Positions 16,959-24,756 of a stretch of 64,000 bases of DNA are shown piece by piece. The stretch's first letter is position 1. Each line of letters starts with the position of its first letter. Position numbers and translations under genes: made by a program. The stretch lies in assembly GCA_015494065.1 (NCBI GenBank), contig WGCA01000038.1, forward strand, positions 1-64,000, read 5' to 3'. A model generated the notes under the pieces. That model saw nothing but the letters and a program-made list of their open reading frames with translations, ran no database searches and was not told the origin of the DNA. Source of the stretch: Thermodesulfobacteriaceae bacterium (GTDB lineage: Bacteria; Desulfobacterota; Thermodesulfobacteria; Thermodesulfobacteriales; Thermodesulfatatoraceae).

Positions 16959-17693
16959 ATGAAAATTGTCGCCATCATCCCGGCTCGTTACGCCTCGGAA
17001 CGCTTCCCGGGAAAACCTCTCGCCCTGATCAAGGGAAGGCCCATGATTCAGCACGTCTACCTCCGGGCCAAGAGAAGTCCCACCCTGGAAAAGGTGGTGG
17101 TGGCCACTGATGACGAACGGATCAAAAGGGCCGTAGAAGAAATAGGGGGCGAAAGCTTAATGACCAGCCCTTCCCACCGTTGTGGGACCGAACGGATTGC
17201 CGAGGCGGCGGATTTGTTACGCCTTTGTGAAGACGATATCGTGGTAAACATCCAGGGGGACCAGCCCCTACTCGAACCGGTGGTAATCGAAGAACTGGTA
17301 AGGCCTCTTTTGTTAAAGAGCGAGATTCCCATAGCGACCCTGGCGGTGCCCATCGAGCGGGAGGAGGAAAAGGAAGACCCTAACCGGGTCAAAGTAGTCC
17401 TGGACCGGGAGGGTTTCGCCCTCTATTTTTCCCGGGCCCCAATTCCCTTCCACCGCCCGCCCGGAGAAAGCCCCGTTTATCTGCGGCACATCGGTCTTTA
17501 CGCCTACAGACGCGATTTCCTGGACGTCTTTGTCCGTTTGGAACCAGGAGAACTCGAAAAGGCCGAAAAACTGGAACAACTAAGGGCCCTTGAATACGGT
17601 TACCGCATCGCGGTCTCCATCACCAAATACGATTTTCCTGAAGTGGATACCCCTGAGGACTTAAAGAGGGTGGAAGAATTGATGACCAAATAA
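16959..17693 (+). CDS. kdsB: 3-deoxy-manno-octulosonate cytidylyltransferase
   Basis: Activates Kdo with CTP for LPS core synthesis. It begins MKIVAIIPARYASERFPGKP, the CMP-Kdo synthetase signature, followed by VATDDERI, HRCGTERIAEA and VVNIQGDQPLLEP. Three starts are in frame (16908, 16953, 16959). GGAGG at 16947-16951 sits 7 nt before ATG 16959 and only 1 nt before ATG 16953, so 16959 is chosen, giving 244 residues. With lpxC and the glycosyltransferase locus it shows that the organism makes lipopolysaccharide. A terminator follows at once. Confidence 0.96.
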   Translation: MKIVAIIPARYASERFPGKPLALIKGRPMIQHVYLRAKRSPTLEKVVVATDDERIKRAVEEIGGESLMTSPSHRCGTERIAEAADLLRLCEDDIVVNIQGDQPLLEPVVIEELVRPLLLKSEIPIATLAVPIEREEEKEDPNRVKVVLDREGFALYFSRAPIPFHRPPGESPVYLRHIGLYAYRRDFLDVFVRLEPGELEKAEKLEQLRALEYGYRIAVSITKYDFPEVDTPEDLKRVEELMTK

Positions 17694-17694
17694 A

Positions 17695-17719
17695 AAAAGG
17701 CCCCAAAGAGGGGCCTTTT
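17695..17719. terminator. Bidirectional intrinsic terminator between kdsB and the cold-shock gene
   Basis: A perfect 10-bp stem AAAAGGCCCC/GGGGCCTTTT with a 5-nt loop. Read forward, the stem ends in TTTTAG with further T runs; read in reverse, it is followed by a run of seven T. It lies between the convergent kdsB and cspA stops and can serve both. Confidence 0.9.
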
Positions 17720-17740
17720 AGTTCTGTTTTTTAGACGTGA

Positions 17741-17944
17741 TTATTCAACCACGGTCACGTTGGCAGCCTGTTCTCCCTTAGGGCCACGGGTGATTTCAAA
17801 TTCTACCGTCTGGCCTTCCTGTAAGGTTTTGAATCCGTCCATCTGGATGGCTGAATAATGCACGAAGACATCTCCGCCATCCTCACGCGAAATGAAACCA
17901 TACCCCTTCTTTTCGTCAAACCACTTCACTTTACCTCTAACCAT
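17741..17944 (-). CDS. Cold-shock protein (CspA family)
   Basis: A 67-residue single cold-shock domain with RNP1 KGYGFIS (13-19) and RNP2 VFVHY (26-30), and the [14 protein letters not shown] end. It binds single-stranded RNA/DNA as an RNA chaperone. A strong AAGGAGG ribosome site (complement of 17956-17962) and a good promoter lie upstream, so high constitutive expression is expected. The leader is short, unlike the long cold-sensing leader of E. coli cspA. Confidence 0.96.
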   Translation of the reverse strand: MVRGKVKWFDEKKGYGFISREDGGDVFVHYSAIQMDGFKTLQEGQTVEFEITRGPKGEQAANVTVVE

Positions 17945-17980
17945 GTTACAAAAATCCTCCTTAAAATTATTGCTATGGAC

Positions 17981-18008
17981 ATTATAATCATCGGCAAAAT
18001 AATGTAAA
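17981..18008 (-). promoter_or_regulatory. Promoter of the cold-shock gene
   Basis: On the minus strand TTTACA (18008-18003), a 16-nt spacer and a perfect TATAAT (17986-17981). The predicted start near 17974 gives a leader of about 30 nt before the ATG at 17944. The remaining gap to argD (18009-18141) is A-rich and shows no other clear site. Confidence 0.7.
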
Positions 18009-18141
18009 GCAAAAAGAAATTTTTTGGGAAAATAAAAGTCAATTACAGGAAAGAAACAGAGAAAATATTAGAATTTTTTAGAAAATCAAAATTTAAATCG
18101 AAGTCAAACCAAAGCTAAATTTTCAAAATTCGGGGGAGCAC

Positions 18142-19356
18142 ATGGGTTATTTAAAAGACCTGGGTGAGATTTATCTGGCTGCCAACTACCAACGCCTGCC
18201 CGTGGCCTTCGTGAGGGGGAAGGGGTCCCGGCTTTATGATGAAGAGGGAAGGGAATATCTGGATTTTTGCGCGGGGATAGCGGTCTGCGCCCTGGGGCAC
18301 GCGCCGGCACCGGTGGTAGAAGCCGTCTGTAGCCAGGCCGAAAAGCTTATCCATGTTTCCAACCTTTACTGGACCGAACCTCAGGCCAAACTCGCACAAC
18401 TCCTCTGTACCCATTCCTTTGCAGAAAAAGTGTTCTTTTGTAATAGCGGGGCGGAGGCGGTAGAGGCGGCCTTAAAGCTTGCCCGACGCTACGCCTGGAA
18501 AAATTTCGGTCCTGGAAAATACGAGATCGTGGCCCTTGAAAACTCCTTTCACGGACGCACGTACGGCGCCCTCTCCGCCACGGGACAACCCGTTTACTGG
18601 CAGGGTTTCGAGCCTTTGGTGCCGGGTTTTCGGCACGTACCACCTAACGACCTTAAGGCCCTTGAAGGGGCCGTATCAGAAAAGACCTGTGCCATCCTCC
18701 TTGAACCCATTTTAGGGGAAGGGGGGGTGATTCCCCTTACGCGAGAGTTTTTGGCCACCGCCCGCCGGCTGGCAGACGAAAACAAAGCCTTGCTCATCTT
18801 TGACGAAATCCAGACCGGTGTCGGACGTACGGGCAAACTCTTTGCCTATGAACATTTTGATATAGAACCAGATGCCATGACCCTGGCCAAGGGGCTCGCC
18901 GGAGGTCTTCCCCTAGGGGCCTTGCTCGCGCGAGCAGAGGTGATGGCGGCCCTTGAGCCAGGGACCCACGCCTCTACCTTCGGCGGCAACCCGGTCTGTT
19001 GCACCGCGGCCTATATGGTGTTAAAAACCATTCTTAAAGAAGATTTTTTAAAAGAAGTAACCTTGAAAGGGCGTTCTTTGGCCCAGCGGCTGCAAAGTTT
19101 ACAGGAAGATTTCCCCGAATTGGTCAAGGAAGTAAGGGGTTTGGGACTTATGTGGGGTATGGAGCTTAGCGTGCCGGCCGGGCCGGTCTTCCAATACCTC
19201 TTTGAAAAGAAACGCATCTTGGTCACCTGTATTAAAGACCGTATCTTGCGTTTTACGCCCCCCTTGATAATCGCCTACAGGGAAATAGACGCCCTTTATG
19301 AGGCCCTTAAAGAGGCTTTGAAAAACTACCCTGAAAAGGAGGTCAAAAATGCTTAG
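18142..19356 (+). CDS. argD: Acetylornithine aminotransferase
   Basis: A 404-residue class III PLP aminotransferase. Seen: NSGAEAVEAALKLAR, ENSFHGRTYGALSATGQP, LIFDEIQTGVGRTG, and the PLP lysine Lys250 in TLAKGLAGGLPLGA, followed by THASTFGGNPVCCTAA. This is the ArgD type, making N-acetylornithine in arginine synthesis (possibly also succinyl-diaminopimelate aminotransfer for lysine). A GGGGGAG ribosome site precedes the ATG. The 3' end overlaps the ferritin start by 8 nt, an unusual pairing. Confidence 0.93.
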   Translation: MGYLKDLGEIYLAANYQRLPVAFVRGKGSRLYDEEGREYLDFCAGIAVCALGHAPAPVVEAVCSQAEKLIHVSNLYWTEPQAKLAQLLCTHSFAEKVFFCNSGAEAVEAALKLARRYAWKNFGPGKYEIVALENSFHGRTYGALSATGQPVYWQGFEPLVPGFRHVPPNDLKALEGAVSEKTCAILLEPILGEGGVIPLTREFLATARRLADENKALLIFDEIQTGVGRTGKLFAYEHFDIEPDAMTLAKGLAGGLPLGALLARAEVMAALEPGTHASTFGGNPVCCTAAYMVLKTILKEDFLKEVTLKGRSLAQRLQSLQEDFPELVKEVRGLGLMWGMELSVPAGPVFQYLFEKKRILVTCIKDRILRFTPPLIIAYREIDALYEALKEALKNYPEKEVKNA

Positions 19357-19870
19357 TGAAAAGATGGAAAAGGCCTTTAACGAACAGCTAAAATGGGAAT
19401 TCTATTCAGCTTATCTCTACCTCTCTATGGCGGCTTATTTTGACAGTGTCAATTTGCCGGGCTTTTCTAAGTGGATGAAGGCCCAGGCCATCGAGGAATC
19501 TATGCACGCCATGAAATTTTACAATTTCATTAACGAGAGAGGAGGGCGGGTCACCCTACAAAGTATTGACCAACCTCCTACCGAATGGGAATCACCCCTG
19601 GCGGTAATGGAATTTGCCCTGGCCCACGAACAAGAGGTGACCAAGAAGATCAATAACCTCATGGAATTGGCCCAGGCCGAAAAGGACCACGCCTCTCAGA
19701 TTTTTCTCCAGTGGTTCGTGACCGAGCAGGTGGAGGAGGAAGATTCCTTTGGCAACATCGTGGCGCAGATGCGCCTGGTGAAGGATTCCCCGGAAGCCCT
19801 CTTTATGATTGACCGAGAGTTGGCTAGCCGAAATATAGATTTCACCGCCCTTTCCGGGGAAATTAAGTAG
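19349..19870 (+). CDS. ftn: Ferritin (non-haem, iron storage)
   Basis: A 173-residue four-helix ferritin with diiron ligands Glu17, Glu50 and His53 (AIEESMHAMKFYNF) and further acidic ligands at EQEVTKKIN and FVTEQVEEED. It stores iron as ferric mineral inside a 24-mer and limits oxidative damage. Length and the absence of a haem Met fit bacterial FtnA rather than bacterioferritin. GGAGG at the end of argD serves as ribosome site. No iron-responsive operator is evident. Confidence 0.94.
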   Translation: MLSEKMEKAFNEQLKWEFYSAYLYLSMAAYFDSVNLPGFSKWMKAQAIEESMHAMKFYNFINERGGRVTLQSIDQPPTEWESPLAVMEFALAHEQEVTKKINNLMELAQAEKDHASQIFLQWFVTEQVEEEDSFGNIVAQMRLVKDSPEALFMIDRELASRNIDFTALSGEIK

Positions 19871-19880
19871 TTTCTTGACC

Positions 19881-19922
19881 AGTCCCTGGCCTTTTGGTAT
19901 CCCTTTGCCGAGGCCAGGGGCT
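19881..19922 (+). promoter_or_regulatory. Hairpin sequestering the pyrB ribosome-binding region
   Basis: Arms AGTCCCTGGCC (19881-19891) and GGCCAGGGGCT (19912-19922) can form an 11-bp stem (one G-U) with a 20-nt loop. The 3' arm contains the AGGGG that would act as ribosome site for ATG 19926. It may control pyrB translation or end upstream transcription, though no T run follows. No known PyrR-binding consensus was recognised. Confidence 0.5.
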
Positions 19923-19925
19923 GCC

Positions 19926-20849
19926 ATGGAATTTCGACACCACCACATACTGGATATTTCTGCACTCACCCCTGAGGATATTTCTTATATCCTTGAAACA
20001 GCCGCCAATCTTAAAGAAATCCTTACCAGACCTATTCCTAAGGTCCCCACGCTGCGAGGAAAACTGGTGGCCCACCTTTTTTTTGAGCCCAGTACCAGGA
20101 CGAGACTGTCCTTCGAACGGGCCGCCAAGATCCTATCCGCAGACGTCTTTAACTTTACCGCCCGCATGAGTAGCGTGGAAAAGGGAGAGACGTTACTGGA
20201 TACCGTGTTAAACCTTAAGGCCATGGGGGTTGATCTCTTCGTCATCAGACACTCCATGGCCGGAGCGCCCCATTTTATCGCCCAAGTAGCCGGGACCAGG
20301 GTGATCAACGCCGGAGACGGCTTTCACGCCCATCCCACCCAGGCCCTTCTAGACCTCCTCACGGTAAAAGAAAAAAAGGGCACTTTGGCCGGGTTAAAAG
20401 TGGCGATTATCGGGGATATTCGTCACAGCCGGGTGGCCCATTCGGGTATCTGTGGCTTTAAAAAGATGGGGGCGGAAGTATACGTTTCAGGGCCGGCTAC
20501 CATGCTCCCTTCCGCCAGAGAGACCCTGGGAGCCAAGGTCTGTTACCGCCTGGAGGAGGCTCTTCAGGGGGCAGACGTGGTTATGGCCCTGCGGGTACAA
20601 AAAGAGCGGCACGGAAAGGACCTCTTTCCCTCCTTACGAGAATACGCGCGTCAGTTCGGCATTAACGCCGAACGTCTGGCCTTGGCCAAGCCGGATTGTT
20701 TGCTGATGCATCCAGGTCCCGTAAACTGGGGCGTTGAGTTACATCCTGAGCTCGAAAATGATCCCCGTAGCGTCATCCTAGAACAGGTAACCAACGGGGT
20801 GGCGGTAAGGATGGCCCTTTTGGTACTCCTGCTGGGAGGTACGGCGTGA
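19926..20849 (+). CDS. pyrB: Aspartate carbamoyltransferase catalytic subunit
   Basis: Second step of pyrimidine synthesis: carbamoyl phosphate plus aspartate to carbamoyl aspartate. From ATG 19926 (307 residues) the protein shows the carbamoyl-phosphate loop FFEPSTRTRLSFERA (STRTR 56-60), GDGFHAHPTQALLDL, GDIRHSRVAHS and HPGPVNWGVEL. The frame opens earlier at TTG 19875, but that extension is not family-like. No pyrI regulatory subunit follows; pyrC does, with a GTGA overlap. This is the pyrB-pyrC order seen in many Gram-negatives. Confidence 0.95.
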   Translation: MEFRHHHILDISALTPEDISYILETAANLKEILTRPIPKVPTLRGKLVAHLFFEPSTRTRLSFERAAKILSADVFNFTARMSSVEKGETLLDTVLNLKAMGVDLFVIRHSMAGAPHFIAQVAGTRVINAGDGFHAHPTQALLDLLTVKEKKGTLAGLKVAIIGDIRHSRVAHSGICGFKKMGAEVYVSGPATMLPSARETLGAKVCYRLEEALQGADVVMALRVQKERHGKDLFPSLREYARQFGINAERLALAKPDCLLMHPGPVNWGVELHPELENDPRSVILEQVTNGVAVRMALLVLLLGGTA

Positions 20850-22126
20850 AAATCCTCTTAAAAGGCGGTCTGGTCATTGATCCTTCCCAGGGCTTGGAAG
20901 CCGCGCTTGACCTTTTGATTGAAGAGGGCCGCATAAAGGCCCTGGGAAAAGACCTTCCCGGCGAGGGGGCCAGGATCCTTTCCTGCCACGGTTTGATCGT
21001 GGCTCCCGGGTTTATCGACATGCACGTTCATTTCCGAGAGCCTGGGGAAGAGTGGAAAGAAACCATCGCTACCGGGTCCCTGGCCGCCGTGGCTGGCGGT
21101 TTTACCGCGGTAGCCTGTATGCCCAACACCCGGCCCCCCAACGATAACGCTGAAGTCACTCGCTATATCCTGAAGAAGGCCAAAGAGGCCAACCTCTGCC
21201 ACGTCTATCCGGTGGCCTGTATCACCAAGGGCCAAAAAGGGGAAAGTCTTACCGAATTCGGCGATTTAAAAGAAGCCGGGGCGGTGGCGGTCTCAGATGA
21301 CGGGCGTCCCGTACCAGAAGCCGCCCTTATGAGGTTGGCCTTGGAGTACGCTAAAAATTTTGATCTTCCGGTCATTTCCCACGCCGAAGACCTCAGCCTG
21401 GCCCGGGGAGGGCACGTAAACGAAGGGCTGGCTTCGGCCAAACTCGGGCTAAGGGGTATTCCGGTAGAAGGGGAGGCCATCGCCATTTTCCGGGAGATCA
21501 TGCTGGCAGAATTAACCCGTACTCCGGTCCATATCGCCCATGTTTCGAGCAAACTGGGGGTAGAGCTCATTCGCTGGGCCAAGGAAAAGGGCCTTCCGGT
21601 AACCGCTGAGACCGCGCCCCATTATTTTACCCTTACCGAAGAAGCCACCCTGGGCTATCATACCAACGCCAAAGTAAACCCTCCCCTGCGGAGCGAGGCA
21701 GACCGGCAGGCCGTGGAAGAGGCCATCGCCGAAGGCGTGATCGACGTCATCGCCACGGACCACGCCCCGCACAGTCCCCTTGAAAAGTTCTGTGAGTTTG
21801 AGCGGGCGGCCTTCGGGCTGGTGGGGCTAGAAACCGCCCTTCCCTTGGGCCTTAACCTGGTAAGGCGAGGGGTAATCTCTTTGAGCCGTCTGGTTGAGCT
21901 CTTCTCCTGTGCCCCGGCCCGGATTCTCAAGGTCCCCGGGGGAACTTTGAAGGAAGGGGCCAGGGCTGACGTTACGGTTTTTGACCGGGAAGCCACCTGG
22001 CTGGTCAGCGAAGAAACCCTGCATTCCAAGAGCAAAAACTCTCCCTTCCTCGGATGGGAGATGCGGGGGCAGGCGGTTTATACCATTGTGGCTGGGCGTT
22101 TGGTCTACCAGAGAGGTAAAGCCTAA
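20846..22126 (+). CDS. pyrC: Dihydroorotase (class I)
   Basis: A 426-residue amidohydrolase with a GTG start overlapping the pyrB stop. Metal ligands are in GFIDMHVHFREPG (His60, His62), the substrate loop in CMPNTRPPNDN, later His in VISHAED and HIAHVSS, and the last Asp in VIATDHAPHS. It closes carbamoyl aspartate to dihydroorotate. The intact catalytic residues argue against the inactive PyrX-type paralogue that accompanies some ATCases. Confidence 0.95.
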   Translation: MKILLKGGLVIDPSQGLEAALDLLIEEGRIKALGKDLPGEGARILSCHGLIVAPGFIDMHVHFREPGEEWKETIATGSLAAVAGGFTAVACMPNTRPPNDNAEVTRYILKKAKEANLCHVYPVACITKGQKGESLTEFGDLKEAGAVAVSDDGRPVPEAALMRLALEYAKNFDLPVISHAEDLSLARGGHVNEGLASAKLGLRGIPVEGEAIAIFREIMLAELTRTPVHIAHVSSKLGVELIRWAKEKGLPVTAETAPHYFTLTEEATLGYHTNAKVNPPLRSEADRQAVEEAIAEGVIDVIATDHAPHSPLEKFCEFERAAFGLVGLETALPLGLNLVRRGVISLSRLVELFSCAPARILKVPGGTLKEGARADVTVFDREATWLVSEETLHSKSKNSPFLGWEMRGQAVYTIVAGRLVYQRGKA

Positions 22127-22191
22127 AAATTTCTTGCTCCTCTTTTTTCCCGGCGTCGCCGAGTACCGTGAGCTGGTTTACAATTTAGGGC

Positions 22192-24756
22192 ATGGCGCGC
22201 CTGACCCCGATGTTGCGGCAATACCTTGAGATAAAACAGAAACACCCTGACGCCATCCTCTTTTTCCGCCTGGGTGATTTCTACGAAATGTTTTTTGAAG
22301 ACGCCGAGCTGGCCTCGCGCCTCTTAGACATTACCCTTACCTCCCGGGACAAGGGCTCCAAGGAAAAGGTACCCATGTGCGGGGTACCTGCCGCCAACGC
22401 GGCCCCCTATATCAACCGCCTCGTAGAAGCCGGTTATAAAGTGGCCATCTGCGAGCAGGTGGAAGATCCGCGCCAGGCCAAAGGTTTGGTCCGCCGCGAG
22501 GTGGTACGTATTGTTACCCCGGCGCTTAACGTGGAAGAAGAGGCGCTAAAGGCCAAGGAAAACCAGTATCTGGCCACGCTGGTCAAAGGAAAAAAATGGG
22601 CCCTGGCCTATCTTGACCTTTCTACCGGCCTTTTCCGGGCCACCGAAGGCCTGGGTGAAGAGGAGCTGCTGAATGAGCTGTTTCGGTTGGAACCCAAGGA
22701 GTTGCTTTTACCCCAGGAGCTCAAAGAAGACCCCTTGGTAAGTAAGATCAAAGAGATCCTGCCCCGGCTGTTTTTTTCCTACCGGGAGCAGCCCCCTTTT
22801 TCCTTGCGGGAGGCCGCGGAACTCATCAAAGAGGAATTTAAAATCATCGATCTGGCCGGGCTTGGTTTTGCCGAGGCCCAAGAGGCGGTCCAGGCCACTG
22901 CCCTCCTTTTGGATTACGTGAAAGAGACCCAGAAGATGGCCCTGACCCACCTTTCACCCCCGCATTTTTACCACCTCTCCCAATTCCTGGTGATAGACGA
23001 AACCACCAAGCGCCACCTAGAGCTTTTGCGCAACAACCTTGACGGGACGGTTAAGGGCAGCCTGATCTGGGTCCTTGACCGTACCCTTACCCCCATGGGA
23101 GGAAGACTCCTTAAAGATTGGCTCCTTTACCCCTTGAGGGATAAGCAACGCATCGAAGAAAGGCTTCAGGCGGTGGCTTTTCTGGTTGAAGAACCGGCGG
23201 TCAGGAAAGGACTCAAAGAAAAACTCAAAAGGGTCTCGGATTTGGAAAGGCTCCTTTCTCGTCTGGCCCTCCGCCTGGCCAATCCCAGGGATCTGCTGGC
23301 CCTGGCCACCTCCTTAAAGACTATTCCCGCGGTTGCCGAGCTTCTGCCAGACGACATTTTCCTGTTTGCACAGCTCAAAAACAGACTTTTCGCCCTGCCG
23401 GAACTGGTAAAGGAAATCGATGACACCATTGCGGAAGAGGCCGCAGGCAACTTTCGTGAAGGGGGCTTTGTCAAAGAGGGGGTGCACCCCGAGCTTGATG
23501 AATTGCGCCGGCTAAAGAGAGATGGGCTCTCATTTCTGGCGGAATTGGAGGCCAAGGAACGCCAGCGCACCGGTATTCCCAATTTGAAAATCAGGTATAA
23601 CCGGGTCTTCGGGTATTACATCGAGGTCTCCAAAAGTCAGTTGGCCAAGGTCCCCAAGGATTACGTCCGCAAACAAACCCTGGTGGGGGCCGAACGTTTT
23701 GTTACCCCTGAACTAAAAGAATTTGAGGTCAAGGTCCTCTCTGCGGAAGAAAGGATCAAGGAGATCGAGGCCGAAATCTTTCTTACTTTAAGGGAAAAAG
23801 TCCTTGCCAGGGGGCGGGAAATCCGCGAAACCGCCAGGGCCCTGGCCACTATTGACGCCCTATTTTCCCTGGCAGAAGTGGCGGTGACGCGTGGTTACGT
23901 GCGACCACAAATATTGACCGAACCCAGGGTGGAGATCGAAGAGGGACGGCACCCGGTGGTGGAAGCGGCTCTTCCCGGTGAATTTGTGCCTAATAGTGTC
24001 AAACTGGACCAGCAAGAAAACTCCCTCCTCATCATCACCGGCCCCAACATGGCGGGGAAATCGACCATTTTGCGGCAAACGGCCCTGATCGTCCTGCTCG
24101 CCCACGTAGGGTCTTTTGTTCCGGCAGAGGCGGCCCGTATCGGCCTCTGTGATCGTATCTTCACCCGGGTCGGGGCCTCTGATCAGCTTTCTCGCGGGCG
24201 CAGCACCTTCATGGTGGAGATGAGTGAATGTGCTAATATTTTGCATCAGGCCACGCCCCAAAGCCTGGTGATCCTTGACGAAATAGGCCGGGGGACCAGC
24301 ACCTATGACGGTCTGGCCATTGCCTGGGCCGTGGCAGAGTTTTTGCTAAAGAAAAAAGTGATGACCCTTTTTGCCACTCACTACCACGAACTAACGGAGC
24401 TTGCCGCCACCCACCCCGGGGCCAAAAATTTTAACGTAGCGGTCAAGGCCTACGAAGACGAAATAATCTTTCTTTACCGGTTGCTGCCCGGCCCAGCCAG
24501 CGAATCATACGGCATAGAAGTGGCGGCGCTGGCCGGACTGCCCAAAACCGTGATCAAACGGGCCAAGGAGATCTTAAGGTCGCTGGAACAAAAACCTGCT
24601 CCGCCCAAAAAGAGGCCCTCTGACCGGCAAAAGAGCCTTTTTCACCGCGAAGACGTCCTCAAAAGACACCTTCTTAGCCTTGACCCTGACCGGATGACCC
24701 CACTTGAGGCCCTGGAAAAACTCTATGAATTGCGCAAACTGGCGGAGAAGGTCTAG
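22192..24756 (+). CDS. mutS: DNA mismatch repair protein MutS
   Basis: An 854-residue MutS1. The N-terminal mismatch-reading segment FFRLGDFYEMFFEDA contains the conserved Phe-Tyr-Glu wedge; connector, lever and clamp follow. The ATPase has Walker A GPNMAGKS (617-624), VGASDQLSRGRSTFMVEM and the VILDEIGRGTSTYDG Walker B. mutL is not in the window. The stop codon is followed immediately by the ATG of the amidase gene. Confidence 0.97.
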   Translation: MARLTPMLRQYLEIKQKHPDAILFFRLGDFYEMFFEDAELASRLLDITLTSRDKGSKEKVPMCGVPAANAAPYINRLVEAGYKVAICEQVEDPRQAKGLVRREVVRIVTPALNVEEEALKAKENQYLATLVKGKKWALAYLDLSTGLFRATEGLGEEELLNELFRLEPKELLLPQELKEDPLVSKIKEILPRLFFSYREQPPFSLREAAELIKEEFKIIDLAGLGFAEAQEAVQATALLLDYVKETQKMALTHLSPPHFYHLSQFLVIDETTKRHLELLRNNLDGTVKGSLIWVLDRTLTPMGGRLLKDWLLYPLRDKQRIEERLQAVAFLVEEPAVRKGLKEKLKRVSDLERLLSRLALRLANPRDLLALATSLKTIPAVAELLPDDIFLFAQLKNRLFALPELVKEIDDTIAEEAAGNFREGGFVKEGVHPELDELRRLKRDGLSFLAELEAKERQRTGIPNLKIRYNRVFGYYIEVSKSQLAKVPKDYVRKQTLVGAERFVTPELKEFEVKVLSAEERIKEIEAEIFLTLREKVLARGREIRETARALATIDALFSLAEVAVTRGYVRPQILTEPRVEIEEGRHPVVEAALPGEFVPNSVKLDQQENSLLIITGPNMAGKSTILRQTALIVLLAHVGSFVPAEAARIGLCDRIFTRVGASDQLSRGRSTFMVEMSECANILHQATPQSLVILDEIGRGTSTYDGLAIAWAVAEFLLKKKVMTLFATHYHELTELAATHPGAKNFNVAVKAYEDEIIFLYRLLPGPASESYGIEVAALAGLPKTVIKRAKEILRSLEQKPAPPKKRPSDRQKSLFHREDVLKRHLLSLDPDRMTPLEALEKLYELRKLAEKV

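Noticed and set aside
17945-18141. Structured cold-shock leader like that of E. coli cspA
   Set aside because: The likely promoter gives only about 30 nt of leader, so a long thermosensing 5' region is not supported.
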